Of a stretch of 47,574 bases of DNA, positions 1 through 5,916 are shown one piece after another; position 1 is the first letter of the stretch; each line of letters begins with the position of its first letter. The notes below the pieces were generated by a model. That model was given only the letters and a program-made list of their open reading frames with translations. It was not told the origin of the DNA and ran no database searches. This stretch comes from a virus: positions 1-47,574 of IMG/VR virus record IMGVR_UViG_3300034198_011086; one strand, 5' to 3'. The translations under genes and the position numbers were made by a program.

Positions 1-114
1 GCGCCCGTTTCACATTCCGCCCGTGCTACCTACCTGCAATCGCTTTCGCCCGCCAGCGGCCTTCCCTGCCCGTTTAATCGCATGCGGTATTTACGCACCA
101 CATTGCAGCCTGCC

Positions 115-345
115 CGTTCACGATATGTTCCCTACAACCGGAGATTGCATCGGCGCGATAGTGTGTCCAGAATCACGGGGTGGATACCTACCTAAGGTTG
201 TATTCTTTCGGATAGGTTGCAGGATTGTATCCCGCAGGGCGACCGTTCATGCTTTGTCCGCGTTTGTCGCACATTCGTTCACGGTTTGTTCCCCCGCCCG
301 GAGAAGCGTTCATGGTTTGTCCGCAGCTGTTGCCTGTTTGTCCCC
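115..345. repeat. Iteron-like short direct repeats
   Basis: Four related words occur at 115-132, 244-260, 276-293 and 307-323, with a rough consensus CGTTCAYGNTTTGTYCS. The last three start 32 and 31 bp apart, about three helical turns, so all would face one side of the helix. Extra TTTGTC words sit at about 263 and 336. Regular spacing in non-coding DNA suits a protein-binding array such as iterons or operators. No dedicated binding protein can be assigned from the sequence. Confidence 0.4.
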
Positions 346-465
346 CACCCGTTCTGCGGCATGGGACAAAGTGAGAACAGATGGGGTACGGAGAGGCCCC
401 CCCAGACCCCCCTGCCCGTAGGGTCCCCTATCCAGACAGGGACCCCCCTCCCCACCAAACGCAGA

Positions 466-605
466 GCATCTTGTAGCTAAATTGCACTTGCGCAAAGAAG
501 AGGTGTACCCACACCCCCTCCCCGTAAAATCAGCAAAAACTCATAGCTAAGTTGCATTTAGGCAGAGCAGCAATATACCCCCACCCCCTTTTGGGTCCCC
601 CCGCC
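466..605 (+). repeat. Two degenerate 70-bp direct repeats with promoter-like cores
   Basis: The words TAGCTAAATTGCACTT (474) and TAGCTAAGTTGCATTT (544) are 70 bp apart, and both are followed by a GYRYACCC word and CACCCCC. Each copy has a possible sigma70 pair: TTGCAC (482-487) with TGTACC (504-509), and TTGCAT (552-557) with TATACC (574-579), both with 16-bp spacing. The -10 boxes match only 3-4 of 6 bases. A TTGCAC box with a 16-bp spacer also precedes the terminase small subunit gene (3702). Confidence 0.3.
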
Positions 606-715
606 CAACAAAAAACCACCCCACTTGGCGGTCAAGCTTTCAATAGGCAAGCCACTAGCCTTCACGCCCTTCGGCGTGGTACAATTTTTGTGCATACAAG
701 TGTAACCTTTGTTTG

Positions 716-753
716 GCCCCGTCCGCTTCCCACGCGTTGGCGGGGCTTTTTTT
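716..753 (+). terminator. Rho-independent terminator, rightward
   Basis: GCCCCG (716-721) pairs with CGGGGC (741-746). The stem extends inward by a G-T and a C-G pair and is followed directly by seven T residues (747-753). It would end transcripts coming from the left-end repeats. A smaller hairpin, CACGCC-CTTC-GGCGTG (663-678), followed shortly by five T, lies just upstream and may also terminate. Confidence 0.65.
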
Positions 754-781
754 AAGTATTCGCGGCGGGCGTTGGTTTGCG

Positions 782-1033
782 TTACGTGGCGCTGGCCACG
801 TTATCGGTCAGGCGACGCGGCAAACGCGCGTCCGCATCGCTTGTGGAACTGGCGCGCCTCGCGGCAAGCCAAGTGTCGAGGTCCGAACGCGCATACAGGA
901 TTTTGCGGCCAAGGCGCATAAAGCGCGGACCATCGTTGGAACGGCAGCGTATTTTCGCCATCGTAGTAGGCGCGAGGCCGATGTATTTTGCAGCGTCGCG
1001 CGGCGTCAGGTGGTCAGAAGCATTGGCTTGCAT
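782..1033 (-). CDS. AlpA/excisionase-like helix-turn-helix protein
   Basis: A predicted small DNA-binding protein of 83 aa. The segment LTPRDAAKYIGLAPTTMAKI, followed by an RLGRKILYARSDLDTWLA motif, is the usual layout of the MerR-like HTH_17 family (AlpA, phage excisionases, Cox-like regulators): recognition helix, then a wing ending in Y/R-x-x-D-L-D-x-W. The ATG at 1033 is chosen because a GGAGG box lies 4 nt upstream; longer versions have no such site. It points left, away from the late genes. No integrase is visible, so a regulatory role is more likely than excision. Target unknown. Confidence 0.75.
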   Translation of the reverse strand: MQANASDHLTPRDAAKYIGLAPTTMAKIRCRSNDGPRFMRLGRKILYARSDLDTWLAARRASSTSDADARLPRRLTDNVASAT

Positions 1034-1132
1034 GTAGCCTCCGGATATATCGGGAAGCACTATTGCAGCCCCGATGGTCCGGAGATTGACAGCTGTGAGT
1101 GAGCAAGTCAGCCAACAAAGGCGATCAGTTCG

Positions 1133-1526
1133 CTATTGTTCGGTTTTGTTCGAATTGAAAGCACGTCGAAATGTTATCTGGTGTGGGCGGGTGGCTGGGA
1201 TGCGCTCGTACCTGCGTGTGGCGAAGATGCGATAGTCGCTGGTGGAGATGGTGTTTGGCGGAACGATTTCGTCTGGCAGCAGGCGTCTGGAACGCGGGAT
1301 AGGATCGATTTGGACGGGGAAGCTGTAGACCCAATCCGTCACTTCGCGAAACTGATCTATGGCGGGCGTGCCGCCAAAGTGCGCCACACTCATTGGCTCC
1401 CAGATCACATGCTCAATGTATTCGCCATCCAATCCAATCCCGTAAACCGTGGCGTATCAGCCGATCCGCCGCTATGATAGCAGGGGCGGCCACTAACCCT
1501 TTGATAATAAAGCGGCGGTTAATCAT
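1133..1526 (-). pseudogene. Frameshifted gene with a Tat-like N-terminus
   Basis: Two reading frames must be joined to give one sensible protein. The first frame starts at ATG 1526, behind a GGAGAG box, and reads MINRRFIIKGLVAAPAIIAA, a twin-arginine-like, hydrophobic signal segment; it stops at 1413. The second frame (1456 to 1133, +1 relative to the first) has no standard start before TTG 1432, yet reads ATVYGIGLDGEYIEHVIWEP onward for about 100 aa. The frames overlap over 1413-1456. The sequence has a GGATTGGATTGGAT repeat there, where slippage could add or remove a base. It could be a sequencing error, a decayed gene or a recoded one. Function unknown. Confidence 0.5.
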
Positions 1527-1570
1527 CTAAGCTCTCCATCTATGAACATTGTATAAAATAAAGCAAATCC

Positions 1571-1599
1571 TTGACATGAACAAGTGAACACCATACAAA
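1571..1599 (+). promoter_or_regulatory. Strong sigma70-type promoter for the rightward block
   Basis: A perfect -35 TTGACA (1571-1576), a 17-bp spacer and a -10 TACAAA (1594-1599, 4 of 6 matches) predict a start near 1606, just ahead of the gene at 1631. Three copies of TGAACA (1542, 1577, 1585) overlap the promoter and could be operator half-sites. It is the clearest promoter on the left and probably starts the 1.6-3.3 kb genes. Confidence 0.6.
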
Positions 1600-1630
1600 C
1601 TATCAAAGAACAGCAGCTCAGTGGGGGCAT

Positions 1631-1858
1631 ATGATCATAGAAAGCAACAAACCTATTCCTGCGGCGAAGAGCGGGCGGTTGAAGTACCCTCTTCAGTTTA
1701 TGGAGGTTGGCGATAGCATTACGTTTCCGGGGGCGGCTAATGACCCTGCGGAGGTTATGCGGCTTCGTGGCGCGGCGAATGTCACGGGGAAGCGCAAAGG
1801 GATGAAGTTCGTTGTCAGGATGATTGGCGACGGAGTTTGTATGTGGAGAGTGAAATGA
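1631..1858 (+). CDS. Small phage protein, KYP-MEVGDS family
   Basis: A 75-aa protein of a small-phage-protein type recognised by its two blocks: KYPLQFMEVGDSITF near residue 19 and GMKFVVRMIGDGVCMWRV at the C-terminus. The middle (residues 38-56) is polar. Proteins with this layout are common next to phage replication or packaging genes; no function is known to me. It starts at ATG 1631 behind a GGGG-rich site and follows the promoter at 1571. Its TGA overlaps the next ATG by 4 bp, so the two are probably co-translated. Confidence 0.8.
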   Translation: MIIESNKPIPAAKSGRLKYPLQFMEVGDSITFPGAANDPAEVMRLRGAANVTGKRKGMKFVVRMIGDGVCMWRVK

Positions 1859-2103
1859 TGGAAAAGAAGATGGAAGATCGGGAACTGAAGGCGTTAGGAG
1901 CTTTGACTTACAGGATTCTGCGGATGAGATGGCTTTACGCAGAAAAGCTGGAAAGGCAGGTCATGCACTTACAGCGGGAGCAGATTCTTGGGCATGTCCC
2001 GGAGCCAGTAACGCCAGTACAAAAGCAGGTAAAAAACAACCCAAATCTGCCCCAGTCAAAAAGGGGCGTGGGCGGCCCAAAAAGCCGAGAGATATGTCCG
2101 TAA
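1855..2103 (+). CDS. Coiled-coil protein, zero-frame product of a likely frameshift gene
   Basis: Starts at ATG 1855 behind GGAGAG. The first 55 residues are a charged helix (MMEKKMEDRELKALG onward, through LYAEKLERQVMHLQREQ), probably a coiled coil. After residue 60 the frame becomes poor (NNPNLPQS...). At 2031-2037, exactly in frame, lies the -1 slippery heptamer A AAA AAC, with a GCCCC/GGGGC hairpin 11 nt further on. Slipping there would replace the last 22 residues with the AT-hook tail encoded at 2037-2291. I read 1855-2103 as the short form and the shifted 1855-2291 protein (about 145 aa) as the long form. A one-base error in the A6 run is the main alternative. Confidence 0.6.
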   Translation: MMEKKMEDRELKALGALTYRILRMRWLYAEKLERQVMHLQREQILGHVPEPVTPVQKQVKNNPNLPQSKRGVGGPKSREICP

Positions 2104-2291
2104 GGGCGGCAGGGATACCGGGACGTTTGATTGACGCTATCCTCAACATGCCCGGCGTTAAGATGGAAGATATCCAATACTTGAGCCAGATTTCTCGCTA
2201 CAGCGCTAAAGAAGCCGCCAAGCGCGTCACCAAGAAAACTATCGCCGTAGTCCCTGTCGAACTGTCCTACAAAGTAGGAGACGGCCTATGA
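1929..2291 (+). CDS. AT-hook protein frame, probably reached by -1 frameshift
   Basis: This frame is open from ATG 1929, but its first 35 residues look like a shadow of the overlapping frame, and that ATG has no good ribosome site. From about 2037 it is clearly protein-like: KKGRGRPKKPRD is a textbook AT-hook (GRGRP core, binds the minor groove of AT-rich DNA). About 70 residues follow, rich in Ile/Leu/Lys (PGRLIDAILNMPGVKMEDIQ). The stop overlaps the next gene's ATG by 4 bp. The likely product joins the helical N-terminus at 1855 to this tail. A DNA-binding or nucleoid role is inferred only from the hook. Confidence 0.55.
   Translation: MALRRKAGKAGHALTAGADSWACPGASNASTKAGKKQPKSAPVKKGRGRPKKPRDMSVRAAGIPGRLIDAILNMPGVKMEDIQYLSQISRYSAKEAAKRVTKKTIAVVPVELSYKVGDGL
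2031..2067 (+). promoter_or_regulatory. Candidate programmed -1 frameshift signal
   Basis: The heptamer A AAA AAC (2031-2037) fits X XXY YYZ in the frame of the gene that starts at 1855. It is followed after an 11-nt spacer by GCCCC (2049-2053), a 9-nt loop and GGGGC (2063-2067), with a further U-G pair. Position, frame and spacing all suit -1 recoding. The stem is short, so efficiency cannot be judged. Confidence 0.45.
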
Positions 2292-3073
2292 TCCCCGATA
2301 CAATCCACTTCATATACCCCGTTACCCCCAGCACACGCCCGTGGTCCCTCGTAAATCACGCGGCGCTCCTGCTCGCCCGTAAATATCAGCCAAAATCCCA
2401 AATCATTGTCTGGGCCAATGAAGAAACTCCCGCATTACGCGAGTCCGCAAGTCAATCTCGCGCAGAGGTTGTACATATTGATCTGCCAACAGAAATTGGC
2501 GGCGTCCAAATCCAATACCCGCAATACATCTCTGATGTTCTCCGCCTCCAAATCCTTTATGCCCAAGGCGGCATATACATGGATACAGACATCCTCCTGC
2601 GCATGGATGTTGATGATTTGCGTTCAATCGCCCAACAGCATAACCGCCTTGTCCTCAGCTACGAAAACGAGGCTAGAACCTCAATCTGCAACGCTCTTAT
2701 GGTCTCGCCACCGAAAAACGCTTTTATCGGAGCTTGGCTTGAGGCAATCCCGGAAGCCCTCAAATCCCCCACTTGGGCACAGGGCGGCGTAGTCCTGCCT
2801 GTAGAATTGAATAAAAGGCCGGAATTAGCCGATTCGAAAGTGATCCTGAACTACAAGCTGGCCTGCCCACTCGACCTCTCCCGCCCGTGGCTCTTCGATC
2901 CGAACCTTAAAGAAGAAGCCAGCCGCCGAGCCGGAAATGCAAATGCCATCCACGTTTTTGAAACGTACTGGCGGGATATCATCAAATATGTCGATGAGGA
3001 TTGGATAAAAAATACACCCTGCTTGTTCTCTGATATATTCAAACAAGCCATAGGGGACAATCATGGCAGATAA
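2288..3073 (+). CDS. DXD-type glycosyltransferase (GT32-like)
   Basis: A predicted sugar-nucleotide-dependent glycosyltransferase of 261 aa. Near the N-terminus MIPDTIHFIY and IIVWANEE match the nucleotide-binding fold of the Gly_transf_sug (OCH1/GT32-like) family. The key block is DVLRLQILYAQGGIYMDTDI at about residues 83-102, with the DTD (DXD) metal and donor site. The C-terminal half is less conserved. ATG 2288 has an AGGAGA box and overlaps the upstream stop. It lies before the packaging genes, far from the tail genes. Possible targets are host surface glycans, phage DNA or virion protein; the sequence does not decide. Confidence 0.8.
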   Translation: MIPDTIHFIYPVTPSTRPWSLVNHAALLLARKYQPKSQIIVWANEETPALRESASQSRAEVVHIDLPTEIGGVQIQYPQYISDVLRLQILYAQGGIYMDTDILLRMDVDDLRSIAQQHNRLVLSYENEARTSICNALMVSPPKNAFIGAWLEAIPEALKSPTWAQGGVVLPVELNKRPELADSKVILNYKLACPLDLSRPWLFDPNLKEEASRRAGNANAIHVFETYWRDIIKYVDEDWIKNTPCLFSDIFKQAIGDNHGR

Positions 3074-3341
3074 ACTTATGGCAACGCTGCTCCATTCTCA
3101 ACTTAGCTGGCTGCGTCGCCCTGAACTGGATGAATCATTCGAAGGCTATTATGTCTATGAAGAACCAGACGGCGATCTGGTTCTCTCAAAAGACCCCCGC
3201 CACAAATACCGGGCGCTCCTGAACGTCTGGCAAGACGCAAAAACCAAGGAACTTTATACGACGTTCTCCAGCACGCCGTATTTTACCGGCAGACACCAAG
3301 TCAAAAGCTATCCCCCACCAAAGCAGAAATCTCAGCCGTAA
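3063..3341 (+). CDS. Hypothetical protein
   Basis: A 92-aa protein I do not recognise. It overlaps the end of the glycosyltransferase gene by 11 bp and ends inside the convergent gene at 3301-3516. It is soluble, with an acidic, aromatic middle (EGYYVYEEPDGDLVLSKDP) and a basic, proline-rich C-terminus. No membrane segment or cysteine pair is seen. Its frame is well formed and it is the last rightward gene before a short leftward pair. Confidence 0.6.
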   Translation: MADKLMATLLHSQLSWLRRPELDESFEGYYVYEEPDGDLVLSKDPRHKYRALLNVWQDAKTKELYTTFSSTPYFTGRHQVKSYPPPKQKSQP

Positions 3342-3516
3342 ACCTGTTTATGGCTTCCGATGAAGCTTCCTCCGGGGTCTTCGTCCGCATGGTGTAAACG
3401 CGGGAATAGTCATTTGGCGGCGTACCCCACACCTCAACGCGGTACACCGTCAAATTCCCCTCACGCTCAGTTTCTACCGAGATTTTCGCGCCAAAAATAT
3501 TCACCACACCAGTCAT
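3301..3516 (-). CDS. Small hypothetical phage protein
   Basis: About 71 aa from ATG 3516 (a TTG at 3525 is also possible). The sequence alternates short beta-like stretches (VVNIFGAKISVETE, LTVYRVEVWGTP) and ends with a helix (EEASSEAINRFTAEISALV). It overlaps the 3' end of the upstream leftward gene by 50 bp and runs 41 bp into the convergent rightward gene. I cannot assign a family. Confidence 0.6.
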   Translation of the reverse strand: MTGVVNIFGAKISVETEREGNLTVYRVEVWGTPPNDYSRVYTMRTKTPEEASSEAINRFTAEISALVGDSF

Positions 3517-3664
3517 TTCTTTCAACCACCGGCCACCATGTAGCCGTGTCCTCTATTTGCATCCGAACCACAGGCGCGTGACGCCGACACTCCCCATACG
3601 TCTCATTTGGCTCTTCCAAGAAAAACCGACACTTATCACAACAAGTATGACGCTCTTCCATCAT
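3467..3664 (-). CDS. Small cysteine-rich, zinc-binding-like protein
   Basis: A 65-aa protein with CCDKCRFF near the N-terminus, GECRRHAP in the middle and WCGEYF near the end. This C-x2-C...C...C spacing followed by a WWPVV...DWCGE tail is seen in small phage proteins thought to bind one metal ion. ATG 3664 is chosen for its GAGGAG box. It is transcribed left, divergent from the terminase small subunit gene, and overlaps the gene at 3301. Function unknown; a small regulator is possible. Confidence 0.7.
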   Translation of the reverse strand: MMEERHTCCDKCRFFLEEPNETYGECRRHAPVVRMQIEDTATWWPVVERNDWCGEYFWRENLGRN

Positions 3665-3701
3665 GTTTTCTCCTCTATCAGAGAGGGCAAAACATAACAC
3701 A

Positions 3702-3729
3702 TTGCACTTTTAACCAAAAGGGCATAAAT
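3702..3729 (+). promoter_or_regulatory. Possible promoter ahead of the packaging genes
   Basis: TTGCAC (3702-3707), a 16-bp spacer and ATAAAT (3724-3729) lie in the divergent gap before terS. The predicted start would be within a few bases of the ATG at 3738, and no ribosome site is visible, so the mRNA might be leaderless. The TTGCAC box resembles those in the 70-bp repeats at 482 and 552. Confidence 0.35.
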
Positions 3730-3737
3730 CTTGTCGC

Positions 3738-4316
3738 ATGAGCGAACAAAACGAGAATGAACCCATTCAAACTCTGCCGCCGCCCGCCAAGCGCAAACTT
3801 GGACATAAAACGCGGAAAGGGCAGGTCATTGGCCGTCCCAAAAGGCCCTACACAAAGGCGGAAATCATGCCAGTCGCGCCGCCAGAAGTTCTTCGTTCAA
3901 CCCGCAAACACAAAATCGACGATTCAGATCAGGTGCGCCGCGCTATCACCGGCTTCGCCAAGATGGGACATACAATCGAAAGTATCGCCAATATATTAGG
4001 AATCAGCAAAAGCTGGCTCGAAAAGAAGTATAAGTTTGAGTTGCGCATGGGCCGCGACATGGCAAACGCTCTGGTTGTGGAAAACCTTTACCAGCAAGCC
4101 ATGAAAGATAGCCCGTCATCAATTCAGGCGGGAATTTACATCACAAAAGCCCGTATGGGATGGAAAGACAAGCCAGAGGAAGAAAAGTCCTCACAACCAT
4201 CGGTTGTGTTTGACTTTAGCGGTCTGGACTATGACGAACGCATCCGCCTGATGGAGACGATAAAGTTGCGCAAGCAAAACGTTATCGAGGGAACAGCGGA
4301 AGAGATTGATGAATAA
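3738..4316 (+). CDS. terS: Terminase small subunit
   Basis: Predicted DNA-recognition subunit of the packaging motor, 192 aa. The first 55 residues are basic and proline-rich (KRKLGHKTRKGQVIGRPKRP, AT-hook-like). Residues 68-95 form a helix-turn-helix (HTIESIANILGISKSWLEKK). They are followed by the helical ring-forming part (MANALVVENLYQQAMKDS, YITKARMGWKD) typical of small terminases, and an acidic tail that would contact the large subunit. The next gene overlaps its end, which is the usual terS-terL pairing. No ribosome site is seen before ATG 3738. Confidence 0.85.
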   Translation: MSEQNENEPIQTLPPPAKRKLGHKTRKGQVIGRPKRPYTKAEIMPVAPPEVLRSTRKHKIDDSDQVRRAITGFAKMGHTIESIANILGISKSWLEKKYKFELRMGRDMANALVVENLYQQAMKDSPSSIQAGIYITKARMGWKDKPEEEKSSQPSVVFDFSGLDYDERIRLMETIKLRKQNVIEGTAEEIDE

Positions 4317-5910
4317 CCCCAAACTCTATACCGCCCGTAGTATAGAGGAAGCCATCTCCCAATACCCTGACGCCGCGTATGAGGCCTTGGAGCGCCAAAA
4401 TTACGAAGAAAACCTGTCAGAGTTCGTCGAGGGAGCTTGGAAATACATAGACCCCAATCCATACGTTTGGGGCTGGCATTTGGATGCCATTGCGGAACAT
4501 CTGGCAGCCGTTGTTCGCGGAGATATTCGGCGGCTTATCATTAACGTGCCGCCCCGCACGTCCAAATCCAGCATGGTATCCGTCAGTTTCCCCGCTTGGG
4601 TATGGGCACAAAGTAAAAAGGGGCCGCTTTCCGGCCCGCAGGTCCAGTTTTTGTTTGCGTCATACGCCCAATCGCTTTCCATCCGCGATAGCATCAAAAC
4701 CCGGCGCTTGATCGAAAGCCCCTTCTATCAAAAACATTGGGGACAAAGATTCCAAATCACATCGGACCAAAACACCAAAGTAAGATTCGACAATGATAAA
4801 GGCGGCTATCGCCTAGCAACCTCAGTTGGCGGCGCGCTGACCGGTGAAGGCGGCACCATCATTCTTGTTGACGACGCTCACAACGCCAATGAAGTCGAAT
4901 CCGATCTGGTCCGGGAATCCACTTTGGAATGGTGGGACCAATCTCTCTCGACACGACTTAACGATCCCAAGACTGGCGCATACATCGTCATTATGCAGCG
5001 CCTGCATACGCACGATTTGACCGGCCATATCCTGTCAAAAGATGTGGGGAACTGGACGCACCTCTGCCTCCCCATGCGGTTTGAGGCTGATCGCCGTTGC
5101 GTTACCCCATTTTTTGTCGATGAGCGCGAAGAAGGCGAGCTGCTTGTCGAAGACCGTTTTGGCGAAGAAGAAGTCAAGGAGCTTGAAGGCAAACTTGGCC
5201 CATACGCCGCAGCAGGACAGCTTCAACAGCGCCCCATGCCACGGGGCGGCGGTATCATCAAGCGCGATTGGTGGATTCTTTGGGATGAACAAATCTCAGG
5301 AGCCGAAGGCCGCAGCAAACTGATCTATCCTGATTTTGAATATATTGTCGCGTCACTCGATACCGCCTACACGACCAAACAGGAAAACGACTATTCCGCC
5401 CTAACCATCTGGGGCGTCTGGACTGACAGGCAGGATAATCGCCGGATCATGATGATCTACGCATGGCAGGACCGCCTAGAGTTGGCCCCGCTGGTAAATA
5501 AAGTCGGGACGCTTTGTAAAAAGTTCAAAATCGACAAGCTTCTCATTGAATCCAAGGCGGCAGGTCATTCCGTCGCACAAGAACTGCGCCGCCTGTTCAG
5601 TAATGAAGATTTTGGCATCCAGCTTGTGGACCCGGGTCGCGGCGACAAAGTAGCTCGCGCTTATGCCGTTCAGCATCTGTTCTCAGACGGCATGGTATAT
5701 GCGCCCGAATTTGAATGGGCGGATAAGGTAATAACTCAGGCAGAAGTCTTTCCACGCGGCGATCACGACGACCTTGTGGATAGCACCGTTCAAGCCCTTA
5801 CCCACCTCCGGGTCATAGGCTTTGCCCAAAAGCCCGCCGAAATAGTAGCGGAACGCACACAATCTATGATATATAAACCTCAAAGATCACAACCTCTGTA
5901 CCCGGTGTAG
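4309..5910 (+). CDS. terL: Terminase large subunit
   Basis: The ATPase and nuclease that pumps DNA into the prohead, 533 aa from ATG 4309 (a TTG lies one codon earlier). Seen features are a Walker-A-like NVPPRTSKS at 79-87, a Walker B IILVDD at 184-189, and an RNase H-like nuclease with Asp 351 in SLDTAY, the block KLLIESKAAGHSVAQEL, and the final metal residues in GDHDDLVDS. Length and order fit the family. The start lies inside the end of terS, so the two are coupled. The headful or cos mode cannot be told from sequence alone. Confidence 0.95.
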   Translation: MNNPKLYTARSIEEAISQYPDAAYEALERQNYEENLSEFVEGAWKYIDPNPYVWGWHLDAIAEHLAAVVRGDIRRLIINVPPRTSKSSMVSVSFPAWVWAQSKKGPLSGPQVQFLFASYAQSLSIRDSIKTRRLIESPFYQKHWGQRFQITSDQNTKVRFDNDKGGYRLATSVGGALTGEGGTIILVDDAHNANEVESDLVRESTLEWWDQSLSTRLNDPKTGAYIVIMQRLHTHDLTGHILSKDVGNWTHLCLPMRFEADRRCVTPFFVDEREEGELLVEDRFGEEEVKELEGKLGPYAAAGQLQQRPMPRGGGIIKRDWWILWDEQISGAEGRSKLIYPDFEYIVASLDTAYTTKQENDYSALTIWGVWTDRQDNRRIMMIYAWQDRLELAPLVNKVGTLCKKFKIDKLLIESKAAGHSVAQELRRLFSNEDFGIQLVDPGRGDKVARAYAVQHLFSDGMVYAPEFEWADKVITQAEVFPRGDHDDLVDSTVQALTHLRVIGFAQKPAEIVAERTQSMIYKPQRSQPLYPV

Positions 5911-5916
5911 TGCATC

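Larger units (their letters stand above)
1..781. other. Non-coding left-end region with repeats and hairpins
   Basis: No convincing gene lies here. The open frames are in C-run-rich DNA, lack good ribosome sites and do not look protein-like. The stretch holds four copies of a GTTCA-containing word (115-345), a 7-bp inverted repeat (421-427 with 439-445), two degenerate 70-bp direct repeats (about 466-605) with promoter-like cores, a small hairpin (663-678) and a terminator (716-753). Long C and G runs (392-415, 439-452, 577-600) are unlike the coding parts. It may be a control or replication region; that is inference. Confidence 0.5.

Noticed and set aside
1-195. Continuation of the right-edge repeat gene into the left end, as in a circular genome
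   Set aside because: The frame is open to 195, but it loses the Ala-Thr repeat at once and does not look protein-like. The ends also do not overlap, so circularity is not supported.
23-495. Open frames at the far left end
   Set aside because: They overlap each other in C-rich repeat DNA, have no good ribosome sites and no protein-like pattern.
782-1033. Excisionase of a temperate phage
   Set aside because: The fold matches AlpA/Xis proteins, but no integrase or attachment site is visible, so I call it only a HTH regulator.
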